From the NCBI RefSeq assembly GCF_947507565.1, contig NC_089179.1, positions 2,311,747 through 2,375,746 on the forward strand: 64,000 nucleotides of DNA, given 5' to 3'. The stretch comes from Oscarella lobularis. Its lineage: Eukaryota; Porifera; Homoscleromorpha; Homosclerophorida; Oscarellidae. The notes below the pieces were generated by a model that did not search any database, was not told the DNA's origin, and was given only the letters and a program-made list of their open reading frames with translations. Positions 22,660 through 34,013 of the stretch are shown here, piece by piece. Positions within the stretch are counted from its first letter, which is position 1; the number at the start of each line of letters is the position of its first letter. The translations under genes and the position numbers were made by a program.

Positions 22660-22851
22660 TAGGGCGACGTTGACCGTATTACGAAGGCTAGATTCTACAA
22701 AAGTACGCAAAGGACGATGGTCGTTGGTCGCGTTGAACAGGTGGTCGTATTACCAAGGTAAGTTTGCACTGAAAAGAGTTCGTGCAAAAAAACCGGTCGC
22801 ATTGAGCAGTAGGTCGCTGTATGAGAGTGGTCGCCTTAACAGGTTTCACTG
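22660..22851. mobile_element. terminal fragment of a pogo/Tigger-like element
   Basis: The stretch contains repeated GGTCG..TTGAACAGGTGGTCG and GTGGTCGCCTTAACAGG motifs and ends AGGTTTCACTGTA. It resembles the right end of the complete Tigger element at 37.3 kb, which ends AGGTTCCACTGTA after GGTGGCCG motifs. The other end is not found. Confidence 0.45.
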
Positions 22852-22859
22852 TACTGTGT

Positions 22860-23431
22860 TTGTTCGAAATTTTTTTAATTTTTCCCAAATTCTCTTTTTA
22901 ATTTTGTTTACTTGATTGGAAGGTGGAAAAGAAATACGCTTTCTGCAAGATAAGGCGCTAGTGTGTCTATTAAGTGTTGGACGTTACCTTAGGGGATTTT
23001 TTAATCTCGCAGCCGTGCGAGGAAAGAATATGAAGCAAAATGCTTAAAATGCCGAACAGGTGATTTTGCGCACATTTGAAGCGCACATCCTAAGAATATA
23101 ATCCCTAAGAATATAATCTAATTATAAAAAGGAGTTAATAGCTGTGGCTGTTCATGAGATCACCTAAGCGCGCGCACGCAATGAACTACATTAACGAAGA
23201 AGAAGCTCCAGAAGAAGTTGCTTGTCACTTGGTCATGTTAAATACCATCATCAAAAACGTCGAAAAGAGGGAGGAGATATCTGCTTGTCTCATAAATCAA
23301 ATACAAAACAGAGTTGCTTTTGTAGAACATGATCAAAAAATCCGACTCGTCCAAGTTCCTAACTGTTATGAAAGGGATTAAACGTTTGATTCCACATGAC
23401 ATGTGTTTTATTATATGTACAGTTAGCATGA
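22860..23431. other. AT-rich, no firm gene
   Basis: A 75-codon plus frame (23154-23381) is acidic and protein-like (NYINEEEAPEEVACHLVML) but unrecognised. It leads into the minisatellite. Confidence 0.25.
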
Positions 23432-23712
23432 TAGATTTCATGAGGACTCATGAGAATCTGAAAGATTTTATTACGACTCATGAGAATCTGAAAGATTTCA
23501 CGAGTACTCATGAGAATCTGAAAGATTTTATTAGGACTGATGAGAATCTAAAAGATTTCACCAGTACTCATGAGAATCTGAAAGATTTCATGACGACTCA
23601 TGAGAATCTAAAAGATTTCATGAGGACTCACGAGAATCCGAACGATTTCATGAGGACTCACGAGAATCTGAAAGATTTCATGAGGACTCGTGAGGCCACA
23701 TGAGATTTCATG
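23432..23712. repeat. 30-bp minisatellite, about 9 copies
   Basis: The unit is GACTCATGAGAATCTGAAAG plus ATTTCATGAG, with few substitutions and a multiple-of-three length. In the plus frame it encodes a 10-residue repeat (THENLKDFMR). The repeat frame (23329-23703) stays open, but an array whose period is divisible by three will do that by chance, so no gene is called. Confidence 0.85.
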
Positions 23713-24345
23713 AGGACTCACGAGGACTCGTGAGATCTCACGATCTTTTCTGTACGGGGCTATAGGGCATATTCACGAGGCGCGGCTTCCGGGGCTTTCG
23801 CGGAGTGTGTGGTACGCGAAAAAGACCATCGCGCTGCATATCGCGATAAAGCTCTATAGCCGTTTTAGTTATTCAAAGATTTCTTAGCTGTTTTGAGGGA
23901 GAGGTTGCGCCTACAGCGAGTCAAATCGCTAATATCCACAAAAGGGGAAAGGAGGCCCCAATTTTCGGTCATTTGCCAGACTATCTTTTGTAGTGAAATT
24001 GGAATGTTAGCTTTAGTTTCGCTTGAACGAAGGTACATGTGGGTGGGGGCCAGGGGGGTCCGTCACGAGCGCGCGCTAAACTTCGAGAACTCTTCTTTTC
24101 TGGACGTTTTTCCCTAAAATGCATGTCTTTTTATGTATCGCACTTGGATTAAATCTCATTTCAAGTTTGCCTGGTTATTTTTAGAACGGGACGTGTTTGC
24201 CTTGCCTCGATTTGAGGTCACTACCATTTCGAGGTGCAGCAGGTGCTACTCATTGACCGTCCTTGCTTTTCAGGTATGCAGTCTTTTAATGTTATTCCGA
24301 AACATATCGGCGTGGTGATGCGCTTCATTAGACCTTGCTCTATCG

Positions 24346-25371
24346 GTGAATTTATTTATGAATGCAGTGGGCGGCTCAGGAAGTCAGCTATGCAAGGGCA
24401 GACCGGATGCTCGATCTCCTACAGGGCAGACTCCAAAGGGGAAGTCTCGGCCTTCGTCTACAGTCCACTCTCCTCAGTCCAGGAAGCAGCTTTTCTCACC
24501 TTTGGCTGTGAGTCGAGTTCCTTGGACCCAAAAGGAGGACATCAATTTGTTGCGCACCCTCTGCCGAATGTCGCCCCACGCGTGGCCAAGGGACAGCAGA
24601 CGTAACAAAGAGTGAGAGACGATCGCATACGAGAATGGCGACATTCGAAGCGGTAGGTCTATAGGCGAATAGATATGGTACATCAAGTAACGGATGCAAA
24701 TACTTATTATCAGCGTACGCCTACTTGAATCGTGTTCAGCGGCGGTTTACGGCGCAGTTTGACTCGCCTAGAAAAGCTCTGGACAGTTTGATGGAGGAAA
24801 GCATCGCCGAAAAGTCGGCCTCAACCCAGACTGACTCCGAGTATGATTGTCTGCAGCAACTGCTTTCGACACTTTCAAGTGATAAACAGGTTCGACGGGT
24901 CGGCGTTCTGGTTTGCTTATCAAAATCCTTTCTCCCTTTTAGCTTGCGTTTGTAGATGAAGCGTTCTCATTACTGTGCAAGGCTGCTGGTGTCCGTGACG
25001 ACCTCAGCCACTTCGTCCCTTCATCTATTACAGGGATGATTAATCTTCAACGAACGGGCCGATCCAACATAATCAAAGCCACTGTCGACTGCATCGGTCT
25101 GCCAAATGACGAAGGAGAGCCATCAAGACTCTCTCTTCTTCGGATGCCGACGGGACTTATCGAGTTCCAAGTCAACTTCTTCAACGCTTCTCACAAAAAC
25201 ACAGTATGTCAGTGGCTGCACAGCATAGCTATATATTGGGTGCTGCACATTAGATTCCAGCGTGTCCTCCTTACTACCTCCTCTGGTGCGATACGATGTA
25301 TAGGAATTTTTGAACCCGTTGGCATTCCCTGCATCGTGGACCTTGCTGGTCAGTCGATCTCGATGTGAATC
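24346..25371 (+). CDS. multi-exon gene with a Myb/SANT-like start and an uncharacterised conserved domain
   Basis: The best-supported exons are 24725-24889, 24943-25203 and 25261-25371. They are all phase 0 and separated by 53- and 57-nt introns with GT-AG ends. Together they encode a helical acidic part (DSLMEESIAEKSASTQTDSE), then LAFVDEAFSLLCKAAGVRDD, then LQRTGRSNIIKATVDC and RMPTGLIEFQVNFFNAS. The last pattern (GRSN...L..., RMPxGLIEyxxxFF) is one I recall from many uncharacterised coral and sponge proteins. An upstream frame, 24346-24615, has VPWTQKEDINLLRTL and, past a TGA, ETIAYENG, which looks like a Myb/SANT helix-turn-helix. A TGA sits where a Trp would be expected. Function unknown; DNA binding is possible. 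Confidence 0.5.
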
Positions 25372-25491
25372 ATAAGGAGATGAAACCTTCCAATGTAACC
25401 ACGTGCCGAATTTACATATCTACGCCTCTTATCAACTCGCCTAGGCAAAAGTAAACAACGCTACTCCCTGTCTAAGTAAGACTACCAAGAT

Positions 25492-25828
25492 GGCAAGAAA
25501 TTACTTCTCGACGTTTCGATCATCCACCCTCAACGGCCGGGTTGTCTGCCGCAGAGCCATTCCACCAACGGAGCAGCGGCCATCTATCGCGACACCGAGA
25601 AGTCGACGAAATACCGTGCGGAGGCAACCTCCCTCGGCTATCTCTTCGAGCCTTTGACGTTCGAAGTCTTTGGACGTTGGAGTCCGGTCGCCGTCGACTT
25701 CTTCAAAAAGATCGTCCGTCGCCCGTCCATCGAATTTCTCGACGACCGTCCCGCTGCAGCTCGATACTGGGGCCGACGCTTCGCTGTTTGCCTGCAGCGC
25801 TTGAATGCGCAAATCCTTCTTCGCAAGG
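25492..25828 (+). pseudogene. 3' part of a non-LTR retrotransposon RT protein
   Basis: The open frame carries KLLLDVSIIHPQR, NGAAAIYRDTEKSTKYRAEA, FEPLTFEVFGRWSPVAVDFF and a final ARYWGRRFAVCLQRLNAQIL. This is the order found after the RT domain in a class of invertebrate non-LTR elements (KYAxL..F.P...E..G.FG.EA..F, then QRLSVAVQRGNA). No RT motifs precede it here, so it is a 5'-truncated copy, as is usual for such elements. The remnant at 40.3-41.2 kb covers the upstream RT part of a similar element. Confidence 0.6.
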
Positions 25829-26189
25829 TAACACTTCTCGTCCCGGGGTCTACGGTGGGTGATCGCTTGGGTCCTCATGACACTGACATTCGATTTTTCT
25901 CTGATTAATATATTGATTCTATGCATGCATCCCCCTTCCCCTGTCTATTCCCGTCCCCTTCACTATCTCTTTTCTGCTTTCTGTCGGTTCTTTCTTTGTG
26001 TTTAACTAAATACAGTACACTTGACAGACGCCTAAAGACGGTCTCTTCAGCAAAGACAGCTCAATTCAGGTAGAGCTGCGGTTCTATTTTAGAGCCGCAG
26101 CTTTTGCAGTAGAAGCGCAGAAACCTGCACCTTCTTTTTTGTGCTTCCGCCTTTCCTCCGAACGTAATCGGCCCCTTCAGACAATGCAG

Positions 26190-26768
26190 GTACACATGGA
26201 TATTGTCAACTCCAACTTGTCAGGAATTTCGTCTACTGGAAATCCCATAAGTACATAAATCGCCGATTTTCTCCTCGACAATTACTGATATAAATTTATC
26301 AACTTAATAACTTCTTTACAATGTGTGGAAGGGGCGCCCCAAACTTACGAGACTATTTCAATAAAATCCAAAGAGTCGTTTAGGAGGCAGTCAGTGATGT
26401 TCTCAACTCGTATTTTCCAGGAATTTGGTCTACTGGAACTCACATGGTTCCTTGATTCGCCAATTATCTTCTAAGCGGTAGTTGATATCAACTTATTAAC
26501 TTCTTTTATAATGAGTGGGAGGGGTGCCCCAAACTTAAGAGAATTATTTCTATAAAATCCAACGAGTGGTTTAGGTGGTAGAACGGGATATTCCAAACTC
26601 AAACTCGTCAGGAGCTTTGTTTCCTGGAAATCATGTGGTTCCATGAATTGCCGAATATCTCCTAAACCATAATAGATATCAAATTATTAACTTCCACACA
26701 ATGAGGAGGGGCGCCCCAACTAAAGAGAAAAGTTTCAATGAAATCCATCGTGTCGTTTAGGAGGTACA
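26190..26768. repeat. about 189-bp satellite, three tandem copies
   Basis: Three units are anchored by GGGGCGCCCC (or GGGGTGCCCC) at 26331, 26521 and 26708, spacings 190 and 187 bp. Each holds GTCTACTGGAA or a variant, CGCCGATTTTCTCC or a variant, ATCAACTTATTAACTTC and a GTTTAGGAGG end. A partial copy at about 28246-28340 lies beyond the mitochondrial insert, so the insert is embedded in the array. Confidence 0.8.
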
Positions 26769-26770
26769 GA

Positions 26771-27670
<900 letters not shown>

Positions 27671-27834
27671 TAAATATGGACTCATGTTATCTCTCTGCAC
27701 AATAAGTCGTTGGCTCAAATTTCGTACAAATCTGGCGGCTTACACATACCGCGTGATATGCACACAATGGCGGCCGATAGTGTATGTACATGCTGTAAGA
27801 TAAAAATGTCAGTAGATGCACTATGGGGTTTATC

Positions 27835-28245
27835 CTTGGGGTTTAAAGATGTACCTGAACCGTGACAATTAGGCTTCCAAGATGCGGCCAGCCCTGTTAT
27901 GGAGGAGGTTATATATTTTATGATCAAATAATGTTTATATTAATGATAATCATCACGACAGTATTGTGATTGATTATGCGTGCTTTGACTGGTAAACATT
28001 ATGACAGATATTTAACAGATGGTACTTTAATAGAAATTATTTGAACTCTTATCCCCGCAGCAATCTTAATATTCATAGCGTTTCCTTCTTTAAAATTATT
28101 ATATTTAATGGACGAAGTAGTAGACCCAGCCTTAACTATAAAGCAATAGGGCATCAATGGTACTGATCTTTCGAATACTCAGACTATCCAACAGACACTT
28201 TAGAGTTTGACTCATACATGTATATGGTTCCTACATCAGATTTAG
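27835..28245 (+). pseudogene. COX2: nuclear copy of mitochondrial cox2 (NUMT), 5' half
   Basis: Plus-strand translation with TGA as Trp gives cytochrome c oxidase subunit 2: [89 protein letters not shown] and SYMYMVPTSDL. A one-base deletion lies near 28141. It is divergent to cox1 with about 165 bp between. The spacer (27671-27834) is not recognised. The copy ends where satellite sequence resumes. Confidence 0.93.
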
Positions 28246-28343
28246 TACACATGAATCAATGGATATTGTTAACTCGAACTTGGGCAAAAATTTGGTCTAC
28301 TTGAATTCCCATAGGTCAATAAATCGCCGATTTTCTCCTAGAC

Positions 28344-28455
28344 CCGTTGTCAGGGGTGGTTACGTATCTTAACTTAGTTTGCTACTGCGCAAGCACCTTA
28401 CATCATTGGGCGTTGCTGTTCTTATATAGTCCCGTTCTAATATAGTGACTTCACA
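28344..28455. repeat. dispersed repeat, second copy of 9464-9580
   Basis: Near-identical to 9464-9580 in the same orientation: CCGTTGTCAGGG, GGTTACGTATCTTAAC, GCTACTGCGCAAGCACCTTA and GTTGCTGTTCT ... GTGACTTCACA. Confidence 0.8.
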
Positions 28456-28656
28456 GGAGCCTTAAACAAGTGACTTATGACTTTAAACAAGTGACAAGTG
28501 ATTTTGATCAAGTGATAAGTGAGTTAGTGAGATTGAAAAGGTGACAAGTAAAAAGTTTCGCCCATCTTTTAGAATGTTCCCTTCTTAGCGCACTCTGCGT
28601 TTTCTCTCCTTCGCTTCTCTCGCTTTGCTTCCTTGCCTTTTTCTCCACTTTTTGCG

Positions 28657-29109
28657 ATGTCAGGCCGCCGAACGTCGCGCCAAGAAGATGTTAGCAGCAG
28701 CAACGATGACGATGTCATTGTCGCAGAAAACACGGATGTTTCCCTACTTTTGCGGAACGGTAATGATACGAATCGGGTCGCAGAGAACGGGCAGAGGCGA
28801 TAGGCCTTGAGCGAAGCGGATGAGACAGTAGCAGAATTGGGGAAATAGATGATAGAAGATCGGCGCAGAATTAGTCAGTTTAGTCTTGCTGAAACCTCTA
28901 TCTTTTTCTATTGATATCACCTAGCTCCACCCACATACAACAACATCGATCCCCACAGTAAAACACAGGAATGCACTTTCATCCGTGATCAGCGTTCAGC
29001 AGAAGACAATCAACGTCTGGCCAAACTCGAGAAGCTGGAAAGGAAATACGAAGCCGTCGCTCGCTCAAAAACGCGCGGAAAAGACGAGTCGGAGACAAAA
29101 ATCTTTTAA
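28657..29109 (+). CDS. two exon-like frames, acidic and coiled-coil
   Basis: An ATG at 28657 opens a 48-codon frame rich in Ser, Asp and Asn (MSGRRTSRQEDVSSSNDDD). A second frame, about 28957-29109, is a charged helix (RSAEDNQRLAKLEKLERKYE). They probably belong to one gene, but I cannot find a phase-consistent splice between them. Downstream frames at 29192-29425 and about 29690-29800 may also belong. No family is recognised. Confidence 0.35.
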
Positions 29110-30062
29110 AAAACATGCCTCGTCAGCAAGACGCTGAACGCTTAAAATATATTGCACAAGATGATACCTTTCACGTTCAAACTCTCATTTTTTGGCCAAT
29201 ATTGTCGAAATGAATATTATTCCTTGGCTTCGCTTCACCAATTCCAGGCACAAGATCGTTTTGAAGGCGTTCAACAGTGACACCCAAACTGTCGATACCA
29301 ATATTTCTTTGGCTCACCTTCCCCTGACGGCAACAATTGCAGTTGCTCAGCGATTCGCATTTGAAAAATTCTACAGCGACAAATCTAAGTTCAGAAGAAA
29401 GGAGAACAGTGAGTTAGGTGTTTGACCCTACAGCAAGTGCATTACATTATTTTTATGGTGAAGATATTGTGCTTTACAAACCAGTTTGACACACTCATCG
29501 ATCCGGAAACGATGAGAAAGCATGACTTCACTCTTGCTTGATACCAAAAAGATCCTGGGCAAAAAAGTGCCTGTGATATATGCCGTACTTTCGTCTGACT
29601 GTAAGGCTACTTTTCGTTTGTAATCTCGATCATCTGTTGTTATAATTTCCTTTCCTCCTTCTTTTAGTTCATTTTGTCATTCCGTTAACAAAGAGTTTGC
29701 TGGAGGACAACAAGGAAGATTTGCCTTCTGTCAATGTCGTGTCAGACACAAATATCTTATCGCGTAATCCTTACCCTATACGAAAATTGTTTGTGGCATG
29801 AAATTTGTTATATGTAGGCGCTGATTCTGTCATGCCTGCTGTTTCACGCACAATGACTTCGAAAGACTTTGCTCTAAAATTCAGGTTCTGGCGAGTCTGT
29901 AGATAAGCACGACAAATGTACTTTTCTCACCTTTCTATTCTGCTTTATCACAATGCTGCAATAGGAAATAAAGAATCGTCAGCTTCTGTGAGCAGTAATG
30001 TTTTATTGGGACACAGGTAAAAAACGCCTTATCTTGCGTGGAGTTGTACTTTGACTAATTCT
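29110..30062. other. possible exons of a decayed gene
   Basis: Protein-like frames include NSRHKIVLKAFNSDTQTVD (29192-29425), KKVPVIYAVLSSDCKA (about 29550-29605) and LLEDNKEDLPSVNVVSDTN (about 29698-29790). They sit upstream of the kinase-like remnant on the same strand and may be its 5' part. No motif is recognised. Confidence 0.25.
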
Positions 30063-30600
30063 GAAAAAAATGCAGATTGGAAGATTTCTATTGAAGTAAA
30101 GAAATGATTGGCGAAAATCGTTTTGGCAAAGTGCACAAGGAAATCTTCAACTACTCTCCTGTGCCTGTCAATACAGTGCATATTGGGTGCGTCATGTCTT
30201 TCGACCCTAAAAAAGAAGTTGCCATGGTTGCGTAAGTACTGCTCCATGTGCATATTCTGTGCAATCAAAGTTGTGTAAAGGAGATTAAACCACAGCAACA
30301 TTGTGAGTTTCTTTGGCTTTGCCAAAGGGGACAATACCATTTTTCTTATTACCGAGTTGGTCGACGGATAATATCTCAACGCCATATTGTTTCGACCTAC
30401 ATCTGGAGTAATAACTAGCAAAACAAACGAAAACGGTCTTACGGTTTACTAAATAATGGTTTTAGGTGACCCTTGGCGTTGACGACAATAATTTCATCGC
30501 TTTTGAAACTGCTGTGGGTCTTGCCTATCTTCACATTAAACAAATTGTTCACTTTGACATTAAATCTTTGATCTGGCTGGGCTCACATCATTGATTGGTC
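30063..30600 (+). pseudogene. protein kinase-like domain, broken
   Basis: Ordered kinase landmarks are visible across frame breaks. IGENRFGKVHKEIFN is the glycine-rich loop; SPVPVNTV is where VAxK is expected, with the catalytic Lys lost. NIVSFFGFAKGDNTIFLITE follows, and VGLAYLHIKQIVHFDIKS is the catalytic loop (HRDLKxxN in active kinases, here HFDIKS). A TAA follows LVDG. The copy ends at about 30590, where a transposase remnant begins. It is related to the fragment at 62.8 kb, which shares the IGExxFGKV ... SPVxV ... SFDP layout. Confidence 0.65.
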
Positions 30601-31351
30601 GTCGTTGGATTGGAACGTCGACTCGTCGTGATAGATGGTGACGAGATGCCTTGGTGCAGATGGGTCTCCTAGTGCGAAGGCCGGGATCCGGCACGTTATC
30701 CGATGGCAGAGGGGGGGGGGGGGGGGCTTGTGTGTAGACTGAAGGAGGATGAGGGTAGAGATGAACTCCTTCCGGTACGCAACTACCTCGGGCCTAAAAA
30801 AATACGTCAAATAAATCACTGAAAAATTACTTGGGGCAGAAACAACCTCTCGTGACCGTCCATATACACTGACTTCCGGTTAGCTGACTTTCGTTCAAAA
30901 CCTAAGGAATGGAGAAAGCGGCACGTACTGGGAACGGATATGCTTGTGCGTAACCCCGGGAAAAGGTGCATGGAAGGTAAGAGTGTTGTTTGAGGTATGC
31001 AAAGTCAGCCACTCTCATGTTAGGTACGCCCTTGCTGCAAGCGTGTGCACGTGCCCATTTAGCGGCGCGAACCCGACAATGCTCATGGGTCAGGATGGAT
31101 ATGCGTGCGTATTTCCCCCGCATGTCTGGAAGGAACTCGCCTTCATTATTTATAAAGTCGCGCCTCCATTCGCTGATGGTTCTTGCTGACCTCCCGACGA
31201 TTGGCGCCTCAAATTTCGATGAGTCGCCGACGCCGAGGCCGATGTCGCGCATCCCAATCTCTAAACAGAGCAGAGAGAGCATTTGGAGATCGTAAAATGG
31301 ACGCGACTGAGCCCAGTTAGTGACAGCGATCCAGACGTCGTCGTCGGTCAT
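30583..31351 (-). pseudogene. DDE-endonuclease transposase remnant, N-terminal part
   Basis: The frame from 31351 reads VGRSARTISEWRRDF, a helix-turn-helix region, then FLPDMRGKYARISILTHEHC, KGVPNMRVADFAYL, in the style of an uncharacterised DDE superfamily endonuclease. A one-base shift near 30960 continues it as SISVPSTCRFLHSLGFERK and VYMDGHER. After a possible intron (to about 30802) it resumes as PEVVAYRKEF and ends LVTIYHDESTFQSNDDQSMM, holding the first catalytic Asp. A 17-base G run at about 30711-30727 disturbs one segment. The rest of the catalytic core is absent. I cannot name the superfamily securely. Confidence 0.6.
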
Positions 31352-31828
31352 TGTAGACGAGGCGGCGGCATTGTGGGGGCCAGGGCCTGCCTCTATTAGC
31401 TGAGGCTCGTGCGAAGGTGGAGTGGAGGGGGAACTAAAACGTGAGGAATCACACGAGCAATTAATTACCCTAATTGCTCTTACCAGATGTTCTGGAGCGT
31501 TTCTGGTTCAACGCTTGCGCCCGCTGACGGTAAGTTCGCTTTAGACACGGTTTTCGATGCATTCGCAAGGAACAAAACTTAGAGAAGCAGCGTGCGTTAC
31601 CCATTTTCCAAGGTTACGGACGCTGTGTACGGGAAATTCAGTAACAGTTTTCTTAGTGACGTTATAGTCACGTGGGTGCGCGAAGGGCTCTCATTCGTAC
31701 TCCCACTAACTTCGGTGCCTTACGTCATACACAGACGGGACCACCACCGCTGACAAGAATAGCCGTCGAGGAATTTCCCGGTATCTTCGGAATGTCCCTA
31801 CGACAATCCTTCGCGAAGCTAGCGCACT
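31352..31828. other. no firm gene
   Basis: No frame or repeat that I can support. Open frames near 31672-31962 are antisense to the gag fragment. Confidence 0.2.
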
Positions 31829-32260
31829 TTAAAGGTGAGGAAGTTTATGCTGATTCGCACTGTACTGCTCGATCGACTCGTGCGTCTTCCACGTTCGCTC
31901 GCTCAGCTGCCGACTCGCCAATCTTCGCTTCCCTCGCGTATCCGGCACGAACGAACGGCTGAGAGCGTCCCTTAGTTGCTGGTACGCCGCCGCACCGCCT
32001 TGCTGCACGCGCTCGAAGATCGCCCACGCGCGACTCTTTAGAAACGTCGGAAGCATCCGACGTCGCGTGGCGTCGTCCCACATGTTCGCGTCGCTGCACG
32101 CTTCGAATTGTCGTATCCATCGCTGGAAGTCGCCGTCCGAAAATTTGTCAGGCGTCGCCGCCTGCCGCTGTATCACGTTGACTCGCTGTCCTCCGTCGGC
32201 GTTCGGGTTCGGTGGCCCGTTTGGGTTCGGTGGCGGGACAATCGGGTTCGGTTGTAGCCT
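31829..32260 (-). pseudogene. Ty3/gypsy-type Gag fragment
   Basis: The minus frame begins with a Pro/Asn-rich leader (PNPIVPPPNPNGPPNPNADG), then VIQRQAATPDKFSDGDFQRW, FEACSDANMWDDATRRRMLP, FLKSRAWAIFERV, then YQQLRDALSRSFVP and RTWKTHESIEQY. This is the usual retrotransposon gag order (FxGxDFxxWLxxFE, LPxxLxGxA, YxxLxxxLxxxF). The zinc knuckle and pol are absent. It lies on the same strand as the LTR at 33.8-34.0 kb and is probably its downstream part. Confidence 0.7.
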
Positions 32261-32265
32261 CGGGA

Positions 32266-32315
32266 TCCCAGACTCTCCCTAGCACATCCGGGCATGTGCT
32301 CGGGAGAGTCTGGGG
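32266..32315. repeat. hairpin repeat, copy 1
   Basis: TCCCAGACTCTCCCTAGCAC is followed by its inverse ending GGAGAGTCTGGGG, giving a near-perfect stem. The same CCCAGACTCTC stem recurs at 33507-33577. Confidence 0.7.
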
Positions 32316-32632
32316 CTTCTATACATGAGTCGGTACGTTTGATGCAATTAAGTGTAATTGTTGGGACGCCCCGTACTAGGCGCTTCGCTAAGAGCTTTTC
32401 CGATGCACGATTTCTGCTCCGCAAACATGGTTACGCCTCAATCTTTTCGTCGCGCTTTGTCGAAAGAAAGTCTCATTCTAGACAAAACGGCTCGCGGTCT
32501 TCGAGTAGGCGCTGTAAGAAGTGACGTCGGCTTAATCTTACTACGTCACTAATTGGGCGTCTGTGATAGGGCAACCAAATCCATTGCTCGTGTGTTCATT
32601 GGCCAATTACGCAAACAAACGTACCGCCATTA

Positions 32633-32970
32633 CAGTAGACCCCCGCTAATCCGAACAGTGATGTTCCCAACCCAAGCTCAGGTGTTCGGATTAGTGAAAC
32701 GCTCGGATTAGCGAAATCAAATCATTAGTCGGTATTATTAGTGAAATAATCAGTTACGCGAGTTTCTCTAAGGAACAAAGAGAGAGCGGTGTAGGAAGTG
32801 GTACCTAATTGCTCCAGAATCGAGAGCTTTTCATCAAAAGTTAGAGTCTTGTGGGCTCTTTTGGAAGAAGAGACGCTTTTGAAGCGGAAATAACCCGTAT
32901 GTAAGACTTTTTCTTCGTTCGGATTAGCGAGGGTTCGGATTACGGGGTTCGGATTAGCAAGGGTCTACTG
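32633..32970. mobile_element. pogo/Tigger-type MITE with TA duplication
   Basis: A 338-bp element with inverted ends CAGTAGACCCCCGCTAATCC and its inverse TCGGATTAGCAAGGGTCTAC plus TG, flanked by TA on both sides (32631-32632, 32971-32972). Internal copies of TTCGGATTAGCG occur near both ends. There is no transposase. Confidence 0.85.
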
Positions 32971-32972
32971 TA

Positions 32973-33494
32973 GCATAGCTGCCAACTCTCCCGCTTTAGC
33001 GGGAGAACTCCCGCTTTTGAGGCAAAAATTGGCCTCCCGCCCGCTTTCCAAAAAAAACAGTTTTTCTCCCGCTTTGGGGACTTCCCTAGATTTGGTTCAT
33101 TCGCGAAATATTCGGTTATTAGTAAGCACTTTAAAGTAGCAAAAATCAACCTCAAAAATGCATTAAGTGGGCGTGGTCTCAAAAATTTTTTGCGCGCGCA
33201 TAGCGCGCGCAGCCTCCCCTCTCTACAATATCTTCCTACGGCACTGAAAGCGTACCGTGACCCCCATATGAATAGTACTGCAAGCAATACCGGAGAGGAG
33301 GAGACTGCGGAGCGTCGAGACTCACACGCAGAGACAATCTTTAGCTTTCATTTCTATGACTTAGCCGGATCATTAGATGTAATATTTAATTCATTGTTTT
33401 AAAAGCTTGGACTGGTCACACCAGAAATTTTTTTCGGGGCGTGGCACTCAAAAATCTCCCGCTTTGGCTTGTTCAAAGGTTGGCAGGTATGCTG
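32973..33494. mobile_element. second TA-flanked MITE (CTGCCAAC / CTCCCGC type)
   Basis: Left end GCATAGCTGCCAACTCTCCC; right end GTTGGCAGGTATGCTG, its inverse with small differences. Subterminal CTCCCGCTTT motifs are present at both ends. It directly follows the previous MITE, sharing its TA. There is no transposase. Confidence 0.75.
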
Positions 33495-33506
33495 TAGGCT
33501 CTAGTA

Positions 33507-33577
33507 CCCCCAGACTCTCTCCGCGAGCGGCGAAACCCGTATAAGGGTTGCGCGCGCTCGCTAGGAGAGAGTCTGGG
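33507..33577. repeat. hairpin repeat, copy 2
   Basis: CCCCCAGACTCTCTCCGCGA ... TAGGAGAGAGTCTGGG forms a stem of about 14 bp. It is related to the hairpin at 32266-32315. The two copies bracket the MITE pair. Confidence 0.65.
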
Positions 33578-33594
33578 TCTCCGAGGCTAGTTCG

Positions 33595-33724
33595 GTGGCG
33601 CGTTTGCCACCACCACGTTTTGCCCGCCGCCTCCGTTCGCTTGGGCATTCGGTTGCGCGTTCTGTCCGCCACCTCCGTCGTTGTTCGCTTGCGCATTCGG
33701 TTGCGCGTTCTGTCCGCCGTCCAT
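33595..33724 (-). pseudogene. N-terminus of a Ty3/gypsy-type Gag
   Basis: An ATG at 33722-33724 opens MDGGQNAQPNAQANNDGGGG, then a second copy of the QNAQPNAQAN unit, to a TAG near 33590. It lies 65 bp downstream of the LTR end on the same strand, as a gag start should. It is cut off by the hairpin and MITE insertions. The Pro/Asn-rich leader at 32.2 kb is its likely continuation. Confidence 0.55.
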
Positions 33725-33788
33725 GTCGCTTCGTCTTCACCAGTCTCTTCGGAGTCGTACGTTTTTCGAATCCGAGTCCTGTCACCAA

Positions 33789-34013
33789 TGTAACGTCGTC
33801 GCCTCTCCTTCGTCGTACGTTCCACACGCTTGGCTCACTCTCGAGTTCGTCAACGATTTTTATTGAAGCTCACTCACGGCACACTCACACTCGACTCGAC
33901 TGACTCGCACACGCACACACTTCCCCTATTAGCACATACACACAACCAATCAACGGCCCGCCTCCACTTAACTAATTAAAATACACAAATGTCCCGGAGT
34001 GCCCTTCACTACA
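33789..34013 (-). repeat. Ty3/gypsy-type long terminal repeat
   Basis: In minus orientation the repeat starts TGTAGTGAAGGGCACTCCGG and ends GACGTTACA (TG...CA ends, 225 bp). A polyadenylation signal (CAATAAAAATC) lies about 65 bp from the 3' end. A TTGGTGACAGGACTCGG leader follows directly, in the place of a primer-binding site. The partner LTR is not in the window, so this boundary rests on the internal signals. Confidence 0.6.

Noticed and set aside
23432-23712. CRISPR-like regular repeats
   Set aside because: Units are directly adjacent without unique spacers, in a eukaryotic context; a minisatellite.
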